DNA from: JBDHRG01 sp039807445
GTDB taxonomy: Bacteria > Pseudomonadota > Gammaproteobacteria > Competibacterales > Competibacteraceae
Direction of reading: 5' to 3'
Length of the DNA: 8,546 nt
Assembly: GCA_039807445.1 (NCBI GenBank)
Contig: JBDHRG010000159.1
Span: forward strand, 1 to 8,546
Each line of letters opens with the position of its first letter. Position 1 is the first letter of the stretch. Positions 1-7,408 of the stretch are shown here, one piece after another. The translations under genes and the position numbers were made by a program. The notes below the pieces were generated by a model, which was not told where the DNA came from, made no database searches, and was given only the letters and a program-made list of their open reading frames with translations.

Positions 1-171
1 GCAGCCATCGTGCGCAAACAGGTTTCCACGGCCCGCGTGCTGCGCAACGCGAAACCTGGAACACCTTGAAAGGGATGGTCATAAGGCCCCGATCCGTTCC
101 CCGCTCCGACGCCGTGCCAAAGTCGCCACCGCATCGCGGCGCCGCACAGCACCCTCTACAGTTGTGGGCGG

Positions 172-237
172 GCCGGCAACGGCGCAGGCGTCCCACGCCT
201 CCTTGCCAAGACGAACGATAGAACGACACCAGAGGAG
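172..237 (+). promoter_or_regulatory. Structured dppA leader with possible Shine-Dalgarno sequestration
   Basis: Two small perfect hairpins lie side by side. The first is GCCG-GCAA-CGGC at 172-183, a GNRA-type tetraloop. The second is AGGCGT-CCC-ACGCCT at 186-200, a 6-bp stem with a 3-nt loop. Directly after, CTCCT at 199-203 is complementary to AGGAG at 233-237, which is the dppA Shine-Dalgarno core. Bases 199-200 belong to both the second hairpin and the SD pairing, so the two folds compete. This geometry could modulate dppA translation. Short GC-rich complementarities are common by chance and the transcription start is unknown, so this is a candidate only. Confidence 0.3.
231..237 (+). promoter_or_regulatory. 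dppA ribosome-binding site (decides the start)
   Basis: AGAGGAG ends 5 nt before the ATG at 243. An in-frame GTG at 237 overlaps this Shine-Dalgarno sequence and so cannot be the start it serves. ATG 243 is therefore chosen. Confidence 0.85.
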
Positions 238-242
238 TGCTC

Positions 243-1847
243 ATGAGCCGAGACATCCGTATGCCCCTCGCCGCCGCGCTCGCCGCGGCCGCCTTGCTGG
301 GTGGCAACCCGGCCTTCGCCGCGAAGACGCTGGTGTACTGCTCAGAAGGTAGCCCCGAGGGCTTCAACGCCCAGCTCTACACCGCCGGCACCACTTTCGA
401 CGCCTCGTCGCAGCCGATCTACAACCGCCTGGTCGAGTTCGAGCGCGGCAGCACCGGCATCGTCCCGGCGCTGGCCGAGCGCTGGGAGGTGTCGCCGGAC
501 GGGCTCCAGTACACCTTCCACTTGCGCAAGGGCGTCAAGTGGCACGCCAGCGCGGACTTCAAGCCGAGCCGCGACTTCAACGCCGACGACGTGGTGTTCA
601 GCTTCCGCCGCCAGCTCGACAAGGACCACCCCTACCACAAGGTCGGCGGCGGCTCGTACGAGTACTTCGAAGGCATGGGCATGCCGGACACCATCGCCGC
701 GGTCGACAAGATCGACGCCGACACGGTGCGCTTCACGCTGAAGAAGCCCTCGGCGCCGTTCCTGGCCGACATCGCGATGGACTGGGCCTCGATCATGTCG
801 GCCGAGTACGCCGACAAGATGCTCAAGGCCGGCAAGCCCGAGACGATCGACCTCAAGCCGGTCGGCACCGGCCCGTTCCAGCTGGTGCAGTACCAGAAGG
901 ATGCGCTGATCCGCTACAAGGCCAATGCCGACTACTGGGGCGGCAAGGCGGCGCTCGACACCCTGGTGTTCGCGATCACCCCCGACGCCTCGGTGCGCTA
1001 CGCCAAGCTGAAAGCCGGCGAGTGCCAGGTGATGCCGTACCCGAACCCGGCCGACCTGGCGACGATGAAGACCGACCCGCAGGTCACGCTGCTGAGCAAG
1101 GAGGGCCTGAACATCGGCTACCTGGCGTTCAACGTTACCAGGAAGCCGTTCGACGACGTGCGCGTGCGCCAGGCGCTGAACCTGGCGGTCAACAAGGCGG
1201 CGATCATCGACGCTGTCTACCAGGGTGCCGGCACCGCGGCCAAGAACCCGATCCCGCCGACGATCTGGTCGTACAACGACGCGATCAAGGATTACGCCTA
1301 CGACCCGGACCAGGCCAAGGCGCTGCTGAAGGAGGCCGGGCTGGCCGGCGGCTTCGAGACCGACCTGTGGGCGATGCCGGTGCAGCGCCCGTACAACCCC
1401 AACGCCCGGCGCATGGCCGAGATGATCCAGGCCGACTGGGCCAAGGTCGGCGTCAAGGCCAAGGTGGTGTCGTACGAGTGGGGCGAGTACCTCAAGCGCC
1501 TGAAGGCCGGCGAGCACCAGACCGCGCTGATGGGCTGGACCGGCGACAACGGCGACCCGGACAACTTCCTCGGCACGCTGCTGTCCTGCGATGCGGTCGC
1601 CGGCAGCAACTACGCCAAGTGGTGCTACGCGCCCTTCGACGAGCTGATCCAGAAGGCCAAGCGCGTCGCCGACAAGGCCGAGCGCACCAAGCTGTACCAG
1701 CAGGCGCAGGTCGTGTTCAAGGAGCAGGCGCCGTGGATCACGATCGCGCACTCGGTGAGCTACGAGCCGGTGCGCAAGGAAGTCGTCGACTTCCGCATCC
1801 ACCCCTTCGGCCTGAACCTGTTCTACGGTGTCGACCTGAAGCAGTGA
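243..1847 (+). CDS. dppA: Periplasmic dipeptide-binding protein DppA
   Basis: Substrate-binding protein of the dipeptide ABC importer (SBP_bac_5 family). It captures di- and probably tripeptides in the periplasm and hands them to DppBC. The protein is 534 aa, the usual length (E. coli DppA is 535). A Sec signal peptide (basic n-region, Ala/Leu core) ends at about A-F-A, residues 24-26, and the mature protein starts AKTLVYCSEGSPEGFN, nearly the E. coli mature N-terminus. Residues R382 (in VQRPYNPNARR) and D435 (in GWTGDNGDPDN) sit 53 apart, like the E. coli residues known to bind the peptide carboxylate and amino ends. Cysteines C33/C261 and C449/C461 are spaced like the paired cysteines of E. 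coli DppA and are likely disulfides. It is first in a five-gene operon, and a GC hairpin follows its stop. Haem or 5-aminolevulinate uptake, known for some Dpp systems, cannot be judged from sequence. Confidence 0.95.
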   Translation: MSRDIRMPLAAALAAAALLGGNPAFAAKTLVYCSEGSPEGFNAQLYTAGTTFDASSQPIYNRLVEFERGSTGIVPALAERWEVSPDGLQYTFHLRKGVKWHASADFKPSRDFNADDVVFSFRRQLDKDHPYHKVGGGSYEYFEGMGMPDTIAAVDKIDADTVRFTLKKPSAPFLADIAMDWASIMSAEYADKMLKAGKPETIDLKPVGTGPFQLVQYQKDALIRYKANADYWGGKAALDTLVFAITPDASVRYAKLKAGECQVMPYPNPADLATMKTDPQVTLLSKEGLNIGYLAFNVTRKPFDDVRVRQALNLAVNKAAIIDAVYQGAGTAAKNPIPPTIWSYNDAIKDYAYDPDQAKALLKEAGLAGGFETDLWAMPVQRPYNPNARRMAEMIQADWAKVGVKAKVVSYEWGEYLKRLKAGEHQTALMGWTGDNGDPDNFLGTLLSCDAVAGSNYAKWCYAPFDELIQKAKRVADKAERTKLYQQAQVVFKEQAPWITIAHSVSYEPVRKEVVDFRIHPFGLNLFYGVDLKQ

Positions 1848-1872
1848 GCCGCCGCCAGCGGCCGACGGCGGC
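1848..1872 (+). promoter_or_regulatory. Intra-operon GC hairpin after dppA
   Basis: GCCGCCG (1848-1854) begins at the base after the dppA stop and pairs perfectly with CGGCGGC (1866-1872), with an 11-nt loop. There is no T-run after it, so it is not a classical terminator. In several binding-protein-dependent transporter operons a hairpin after the binding-protein gene protects the upstream mRNA segment, so that the binding protein is made in excess over the permeases. That role is inferred here from position alone. Confidence 0.5.
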
Positions 1873-1911
1873 GCGGTGATCCCGCGCCCCCTCCGAGCGA
1901 GCCCGAAAGCC

Positions 1912-2922
1912 ATGATCCTGTTCATCCTCCGCCGCGTGGGGCTGTTGATCCCCACCTTCATCGGCGTGACGCTGCTGGCGTTTGCGCTGATCCGCCTGAT
2001 CCCGGGCGATCCGATCGAGCTGCTGGCCGGCGAGCGCGGCATCGATCCGGCACGCCACGCCGCGCTGATGGCGCAGTTCGGTTTCGACCGGCCGCTGTGG
2101 CAGCAGTACGGCCACTACATCGGCCAGGTGCTGCAGGGCGATCTCGGCACCTCGCTGAGCACGCGCCAGCCGGTGCTGGACGAGTTCTTCACGCTGTTCC
2201 CGGCCACCGTCGAGCTCTCGCTGTTCGCGATGGCGTTCGCGATCGTGATCGGACTGCCGGTGGGCATCCTCGCCGCGGTCAAACGCGGCTCGGTGTTCGA
2301 CCACACGGTGATGGGCGTGTCGCTGACCGGCTACTCGATGCCGATCTTCTGGTGGGCGCTGCTCTTGATCCTGCTGTTCTCGGTGCAGCTCGGCTGGACG
2401 CCGGTGTCGGGGCGCATCGCGGTGGCGTACTTCGTCGAGCCCGTGACCGGCCTGATGCTGGTCGACACGCTGCTCGCCGGCGACACCGACGCCTTCTGGT
2501 CGGCGCTGCACCACCTGGTGCTGCCGGCGATCGTGCTCGGCACCATCCCGCTGGCGGTGATCGCGCGGATGACGCGCTCGGCGATGATGGAAGTGATCCG
2601 CGAGGATTACATCCGCGTCGCCCGCGCCAAGGGCTTGTCGACGATGCGCGTGATCCTGGTGCACGCGCTGCGCAACGCGCTGATCCCGGTGGTGACCGTG
2701 ATCGGGCTGCAGACCGGCGTGATGCTGGCCGGCGCGATCCTGACCGAAACCATCTTCGCCTGGCCGGGCGTCGGCAAGTGGCTGATCGACTCGATCAACC
2801 GCCGCGACTACCCGTCGGTACAGGGCGGCATCCTCCTGGTCGCAGCGGTGGTGATGCTGGTCAACCTGCTGGTCGATCTGACCTACGGTCTGATCAACCC
2901 GCGCATCCGCCATTCGAAGTGA
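1912..2922 (+). CDS. dppB: Dipeptide ABC transporter permease DppB
   Basis: Inner-membrane permease that forms the import channel with DppC. The protein is 336 aa (E. coli DppB is 339). It opens MILFILRRVGLLIPTFIG, closely matching E. coli DppB, with a first membrane helix at about residues 9-29, followed by the family motif IPGDP (30-34). The central BPD_transp_1 domain contains further helices (for example AVKRGS...TGYSMPIFWW) and the cytoplasmic EAA coupling loop at about residues 233-256 (YIRVARAKGLS...LRNALIP), which docks onto the ATPases. It ends NPRIRHSK, again DppB-like. ATG 1912 is chosen because the homologous N-terminus starts there. An in-frame GTG at 1876 would add 12 residues that do not look like DppB. 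The Shine-Dalgarno sequence before 1912 is weak, suggesting modest or coupled translation. The gap to dppC is 10 bp. Confidence 0.94.
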   Translation: MILFILRRVGLLIPTFIGVTLLAFALIRLIPGDPIELLAGERGIDPARHAALMAQFGFDRPLWQQYGHYIGQVLQGDLGTSLSTRQPVLDEFFTLFPATVELSLFAMAFAIVIGLPVGILAAVKRGSVFDHTVMGVSLTGYSMPIFWWALLLILLFSVQLGWTPVSGRIAVAYFVEPVTGLMLVDTLLAGDTDAFWSALHHLVLPAIVLGTIPLAVIARMTRSAMMEVIREDYIRVARAKGLSTMRVILVHALRNALIPVVTVIGLQTGVMLAGAILTETIFAWPGVGKWLIDSINRRDYPSVQGGILLVAAVVMLVNLLVDLTYGLINPRIRHSK

Positions 2923-2932
2923 GCGCACGACG

Positions 2933-3832
2933 ATGAGCACGACTTCCGAATCCCTGACCCGGCCGACGGCGCCGCCGAGCCCGTGGCTCGAGAACTGGCG
3001 CCACTTCGCCGCCAACCGCGGCGCGCTGGCCGGGCTGATCGTGATCGGCCTGCTGGTGTTCGCGGCGCTGTTCGCGCCGTGGGTCGCGCCGCACGCCCCG
3101 CACGAGCAGTTCCGCGATGCGCTGCTGGTGCCGCCGGTCTGGGCCGACGGCGGCCAGGCGCGCTTCCTGCTCGGCACCGACGACATCGGCCGCGACATCC
3201 TGTCGCGGCTGATCTACGGCTCGCAGCTGTCGCTGCTGGTCGGCGTGATCGTGGTGACGCTGTCGCTCGCCGCCGGCATCGCGCTCGGCCTGGTCGCCGG
3301 CTTCTTCCGCGGCGCGGTCGAGACGCTGATCATGCGGCTGATGGACATCATGCTGGCGCTGCCGAGCCTGTTGCTCGCGATCGCGATCGTCGCGATCCTC
3401 GGCCCCAGCCTGACCAACGCGATGGTCGCGATCGCGATCGTCGTGCTGCCGCACTACGTGCGCCTGACGCGCGCCGCGGTGATCGCCGAGACCACCAAGG
3501 ACTACGTGATCGCCAGCCAGGTCGCCGGCGCCGGCCTCTTGCGACAGATGTTCGTCAACGTGCTGCCCAACTGCATGGCGCCGCTGATCGTGCAGGCGAC
3601 GCTGGGCTTCTCGACCGCGATCCTCGATGCCGCCGCGCTCGGCTTCCTCGGCCTGGGCGCGCAGCCGCCGACGCCCGAGTGGGGCACGATGCTCGCCGAC
3701 GCGCGCCAGTTCATCCAGCGCGCCTGGTGGGTGGTGACTTTCCCGGGGCTGGCGATCCTGATCACCGTGCTCGCGTTCAACCTGATGGGCGACGGCTTGC
3801 GCGATGCCCTCGACCCCAAGCTGAAGCGATAA
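2933..3832 (+). CDS. dppC: Dipeptide ABC transporter permease DppC
   Basis: Second channel subunit, partner of DppB. The protein is 299 aa (E. coli DppC is 300). It has a short cytoplasmic N-terminus rich in Pro/Thr, then an OppC-type N-terminal segment WLENWRHFAANRGALAG leading into the first membrane helix (about 31-50). Next comes the periplasmic motif LGTDDIGRD (80-88), characteristic of the OppC/DppC family. The BPD_transp_1 domain follows, with hydrophobic helices around MRLMDIMLALPSLLLAIAIV. The EAA coupling loop lies at about 190-212 (DYVIASQVAGAG...NVLPN), followed by GFLGLGAQPPTPEWG, a typical OppC/DppC stretch. It starts 10 bp after dppB and ends 4 bp before dppD, so co-transcription is nearly certain. 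A 75-bp stretch encoding two AIAIV segments carries an 18-bp direct repeat (3375-3392, 3426-3443) explained by codon choice. Confidence 0.94.
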   Translation: MSTTSESLTRPTAPPSPWLENWRHFAANRGALAGLIVIGLLVFAALFAPWVAPHAPHEQFRDALLVPPVWADGGQARFLLGTDDIGRDILSRLIYGSQLSLLVGVIVVTLSLAAGIALGLVAGFFRGAVETLIMRLMDIMLALPSLLLAIAIVAILGPSLTNAMVAIAIVVLPHYVRLTRAAVIAETTKDYVIASQVAGAGLLRQMFVNVLPNCMAPLIVQATLGFSTAILDAAALGFLGLGAQPPTPEWGTMLADARQFIQRAWWVVTFPGLAILITVLAFNLMGDGLRDALDPKLKR

Positions 3833-3836
3833 ACCC

Positions 3837-4813
3837 ATGGCACTGCTCGAAATCGAAAACCTGACCGTCGAGTTCGGCAAGGAAGACGCACCGTTCCGCG
3901 CCGTCGACGGCGTCGACCTCACGGTCGAGCGCGGCGACGTGGTCGGCATCGTCGGCGAGTCGGGCTCCGGCAAGTCGGTGACCTCGCTGGCGCTGATGGG
4001 GCTGATCGACTTCCCCGGCCGGGTCAAGGCCAAGCGCCTGGCCTTCGAGGGCCAGGATCTGCTCGCGCTGTCGGACAAGGCGCGGCGCAAGATCGTCGGC
4101 AAGGACATCGCGATGATCTTCCAGGACCCGATGACCAGCCTGAACCCGTGCTACACGGTCGGCTTCCAGATCATGGAGGCGCTGGCCGTGCACGAGGGCG
4201 GCACGAAGAGCTCGCGCCGCGCGCGCGCCAAAGAACTGCTCGAACAGGTCGGCATCCCCGACCCGGCGAGCCGGCTCGACGCCTACCCGCACCAGCTCTC
4301 GGGCGGCATGAGCCAGCGCGTGATGATCGCGATGGCGATCGCGTGCAACCCGAGCCTGCTGATCGCCGACGAGCCGACCACCGCGCTCGATGTGACCATC
4401 CAGGCGCAGATCATGGAGCTGCTGCGCGAGCTCCAGCGCAGGAACCGCATGGGGCTGATGCTGATCACGCACGACCTGGCCGTGGTCGCCGAGAGCTGCC
4501 AGCGCATCGTCGTGATGTACGCCGGCCAGGTGGTCGAGAGCGGCGCCGTCAGCGAAGTGTTCGCCGCGCCCAAGCACCCCTACACCGCGGCGCTGCTCGC
4601 GGCGCTGCCCGAGCGCAGCCACGGCCAGCCGCGGCTGGCCTCGCTGCCCGGCGTGGTGCCGGGGCAATACGACCGACCGCGCGGCTGCCTGTTGAGCCCG
4701 CGCTGCCCGCACGCCGCCGAGCGCTGCCGCGCCGAGCAGCCGCGGCTGCGCGCCTTCGGCGGCGGCACGGTGCGCTGCCATACCCCGCTCGATGCCGCTG
4801 GGAGGCCGACCGC

Positions 4814-4817
<4 letters not shown>
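3837..4817 (+). CDS. dppD: Dipeptide ABC transporter ATP-binding protein DppD
   Basis: Cytoplasmic ATPase that, with DppF, drives peptide import. The protein is 326 aa (E. coli DppD is 327). Visible motifs: Walker A GESGSGKS (40-47), Q-loop Q96 in FQDPMTSLNP, ABC signature LSGGMSQR (154-161), Walker B LLIADE (174-179), D-loop ALD, and switch histidine H212. The oligopeptide-type C-terminal extension follows (PKHPYTAALL from 245). It contains four cysteines, C284, C290, C297 and C314, in the C-x5-C-x6-C-x16-C pattern that in this family ligates a [4Fe-4S] cluster. The context GCLLSPRCPHAAERC is close to E. coli DppD. The start is 4 bp after dppC. The stop overlaps the dppF start in ATGA, indicating translational coupling of the two ATPases. 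Confidence 0.95.
4800..4805 (+). promoter_or_regulatory. dppF ribosome-binding site inside dppD
   Basis: GGGAGG lies 8 nt before the ATG at 4814, within the last codons of dppD. The dppF frame is open much further upstream, back past 4148. This site, plus homology beginning at MSTPVMEAQELRRYY, fixes the start at 4814. Confidence 0.85.
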
Positions 4818-5785
<968 letters not shown>

Positions 5786-5790
5786 CGGAC

Positions 5791-5893
5791 GGGGACGGGT
5801 GAACGGGAATGGGGGATGGGGCATGATCCTCATCCCTCATCCCTCATCCCTCATCCCTCATCCCTCATCCCTCATCCCTCATCCCTCATCCCC
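5791..5893. repeat. Mirrored heptamer repeat element 1 (9 CATCCCT-type units plus G-rich arm)
   Basis: The right arm, 5831-5886, is eight perfect tandem copies of CATCCCT, followed by a ninth variant CATCCCC (5887-5893). The left arm, 5791-5825, is five imperfect heptamers of the complementary type: GGGGACG, GGTGAAC, GGGAATG, GGGGATG, GGGCATG. A 5-nt ATCCT joins the arms. Bases 5808-5818 pair perfectly with 5887-5897, and the stem continues with one G-T pair to 5821/5884, so the array can fold as a long stem-loop. The plus strand has five G-runs in the left arm, and the minus strand has GGG every 7 nt in the right arm; both are G-quadruplex-type motifs. The element starts 5 nt after dppF and ends 81 nt before the beta-CASP gene. 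On the plus strand no reading frame through the array is stopped. Confidence 0.93.
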
Positions 5894-5897
5894 CATT

Positions 5898-5928
5898 GCC
5901 GCTCGCGTCTTCTGCGGCGTCGGTTTTT
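5898..5928 (+). terminator. Weak terminator-like hairpin downstream of dppF
   Basis: GCCGC (5898-5902) pairs with GCGGC (5914-5918) across an 11-nt loop, and a run of five T residues lies at 5924-5928 after a 5-nt spacer. The stem is short and the T-run is displaced, so this is a poor Rho-independent terminator by itself. It lies directly after the foldable heptamer element, which could contribute to ending dpp transcription. Confidence 0.3.
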
Positions 5929-5962
5929 CCAAGGGCTATGCTTCGCCCAGACACTCCGGCAC

Positions 5963-5967
5963 GAGGG
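5963..5967 (+). promoter_or_regulatory. Ribosome-binding site of the beta-CASP gene (decides the start)
   Basis: GAGGG lies 7 nt before the ATG at 5975. The frame is open further upstream to an ATG at 5816, but that extension is translated heptamer repeat and lacks a spaced Shine-Dalgarno sequence. Start 5975 also gives the family N-terminus (MDITFLGAAREVTGS). Confidence 0.75.
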
Positions 5968-5974
5968 CAGCCGC

Positions 5975-7384
5975 ATGGATATCACCTTTCTCGGCGCCGC
6001 CCGTGAAGTGACCGGTTCGTGCCATTGGCTGCGCGTCGGCGGCCACCGCATCTTGGTCGATTGCGGCTTGATCCAGGGCGGCCGCGACGAGCGCGAGCGC
6101 AATGCGGCCGAGTTCGCGTTCGACCCGGCGACGATCGATGCCGTGGTCCTCACCCATGCCCACCTCGACCACTCGGGGCGCCTGCCGCTGCTGCTCAAGC
6201 GCGGTTTCAGGGGGCCGATCTACACCCACCCGGCGAGCTGCGAGCTGTGCGCGATCCTGCTCGAGGACTCGGCCGGCATCGTCGGCAGCGAGATCGAATG
6301 GAGCAACCGCAAGCGCGAGCGCAAGGGGCTGCCGCCACTCGAACCCTTGTACGACAAGGACGACGCCCGCGCCGTGATCGAGCGCATGCGCCCGCTCGCC
6401 TTCGGCGAGACCGCCGACATCGTGCCGGGCGTACGCGTGCGGCTGCAGGACGCCGGCCACATCCTCGGCTCGGCGATCGTCGAACTGTGGCTGACCGAGG
6501 GCAGGCGTACACGCAAGCTGGCGTTCAGTGGCGACCTCGGCCACCGCGACGCGCCGATCATCCGCGACCCCACGCCGGTGCGCACGGCCGACCTGGTGAT
6601 CCTGGAGTCCACTTACGGCGACCGCAGTCACCGCGACTGGGCGTCGACCTGGGCCGAACTCGCCGAGGTGCTGGAAAGCTGCGCCGGTTCGGGCAACATC
6701 CTGATCCCCGCATTCGCCGTGGGACGGACGCAGGAACTGCTCTACGCCTTCGCGCGCCACTATCACGACTGGGGGCTGGAACGCTGGTACGTGTTCCTCG
6801 ACAGCCCGCTCGGCGCCAAGGCGACCGAAGCCTACCGCCGCCATTTCGAGGTGTACGATGCCGAGGCGCGCCGCGTCGAGCGCCGTCACGGCGATCTCTT
6901 CGCCTTTCCCCGCCTGCGCGTGACCGAGAGCGTCGAGGACTCGATGGCGATCAACCGCATCCGCACCGGCGCCATCGTCATCGCCGGCAGCGGCATGTGC
7001 ACCGGCGGGCGCATCAAGCAGCACCTCAAGCACAACGTCTGGCGCAGCGACTGCCACGTGATCATCACCGGCTTCCAGGCGCGCGGCACCCTCGGCCGCG
7101 CGCTGGTCGACGGTGCCGCGCACATCCGCCTGTGGGGGGAAACGGTCCGCGTCGCCGCGCAGGTCCACACCATCGGCGGTCTGTCGGCGCATGCCGATCA
7201 GCCGGGGCTGCTGGACTGGTACCGCGCTTTCGAAGCCGGGCCGCCGGTGGCGCTCGTCCACGGCGAGCCGCAGGCGATGGACGCGCTCGCCGGGGAACTG
7301 CGCACCGGAGCGGCGATGCGCGTGTTCACGCCCGAACCCGGGGAGCGCCTGGATTTGCTGAGCCTGCCGGACAGCGTGGTCTGA
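5975..7384 (+). CDS. Beta-CASP metallo-beta-lactamase RNA-processing nuclease (CPSF-73/YSH1-like)
   Basis: Predicted zinc-dependent ribonuclease of the bacterial CPSF-73-like (COG1236) group rather than RNase J. The protein is 469 aa, usual for the group. Metallo-beta-lactamase motifs: D29 (LVDCG), H61-x-H63-x-D65-H66 (LTHAHLDHSG), H162 (DAGHILGSA) and D187 (FSGDLG). Beta-CASP motifs: A, E211 (ESTYGDRSH); B, H406 (GGLSAHAD); C, H429 (LVHGE). The conserved GSGMCTGGRIKQHLKHN stretch is at 338-354. All expected metal ligands are present, so it should be active. There is no signal peptide, so it is cytoplasmic. The C-terminal RMMBL segment spans about 363-435. RNA substrate and exo- versus endonuclease mode cannot be read from sequence. 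It stands alone between dpp and nos, converging on nosL with 24 bp between stops. No clear sigma-70 promoter is visible; TATGCT at 5937-5942 is a weak -10 candidate. Confidence 0.92.
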   Translation: MDITFLGAAREVTGSCHWLRVGGHRILVDCGLIQGGRDERERNAAEFAFDPATIDAVVLTHAHLDHSGRLPLLLKRGFRGPIYTHPASCELCAILLEDSAGIVGSEIEWSNRKRERKGLPPLEPLYDKDDARAVIERMRPLAFGETADIVPGVRVRLQDAGHILGSAIVELWLTEGRRTRKLAFSGDLGHRDAPIIRDPTPVRTADLVILESTYGDRSHRDWASTWAELAEVLESCAGSGNILIPAFAVGRTQELLYAFARHYHDWGLERWYVFLDSPLGAKATEAYRRHFEVYDAEARRVERRHGDLFAFPRLRVTESVEDSMAINRIRTGAIVIAGSGMCTGGRIKQHLKHNVWRSDCHVIITGFQARGTLGRALVDGAAHIRLWGETVRVAAQVHTIGGLSAHADQPGLLDWYRAFEAGPPVALVHGEPQAMDALAGELRTGAAMRVFTPEPGERLDLLSLPDSVV

Positions 7385-7408
7385 GAGAGCCTCTGGATGG
7401 CGCCGGTA

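Larger units (their letters stand above)
1..242. other. Upstream/leader region without a convincing gene
   Basis: This stretch precedes dppA. Reading frame 1 is open from the window edge to a TGA at 67-69 (22 codons), which could be the tail of an upstream plus-strand gene, but it is too short to identify. A minus-strand ATG at 82-80 opens a frame running off the left edge, with no visible Shine-Dalgarno sequence. An 8-bp inverted repeat (CAGGTTTC 19-26, GAAACCTG 51-58) and a 10-bp palindrome (GCGGCGCCGC 136-145) are present. A TACAGT at 157-162 resembles a sigma-70 -10 box, but no matching -35 box lies upstream, so no promoter is called. Confidence 0.5.

Noticed and set aside
1..82. Tail of an upstream gene (frame 1 to TGA 67-69) or start of a divergent minus-strand gene (ATG 82-80)
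   Set aside because: Both are too short to recognise, and neither has a ribosome-binding site or domain support. The region beyond the left edge would be needed.
237..242. GTG at 237 as an alternative dppA start
   Set aside because: It overlaps the Shine-Dalgarno sequence that serves ATG 243.
1876..1911. GTG at 1876 as an alternative dppB start
   Set aside because: It would add 12 residues that do not resemble DppB. The DppB-like N-terminus starts at ATG 1912.
3375..3443. 18-bp direct repeat and GCGATCGC palindromes (also at 4335-4342 and 5303-5310), reminiscent of the cyanobacterial HIP1 motif
   Set aside because: Each occurrence encodes Ala-Ile-Ala with the preferred GCG and ATC codons. 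Codon choice in hydrophobic segments explains them, and there are none between genes.
342..4108. Very long minus-strand open frames antisense to the dpp genes (342-2042, 1738-3198, 2894-4108)
   Set aside because: They are rich in R, H, D, Q and V, have no recognisable domains, and lie opposite clear DppA/B/C/D coding. This is the usual shadow of high-GC third codon positions.
4148..4813. Upstream extension of the dppF frame into dppD
   Set aside because: The open frame lies inside dppD and encodes an Arg/Ala-rich sequence without homology. The Shine-Dalgarno sequence and ATGA overlap place the start at 4814.
5831..5893. CRISPR array
   Set aside because: The units are 7 bp and directly tandem, with no spacers and no cas genes nearby.
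7385..7408. Bidirectional terminator between the converging beta-CASP and nosL genes
   Set aside because: Only AGAG-C-CTCT with a 1-nt loop is present, and there is no T-run. It cannot form a usable hairpin.
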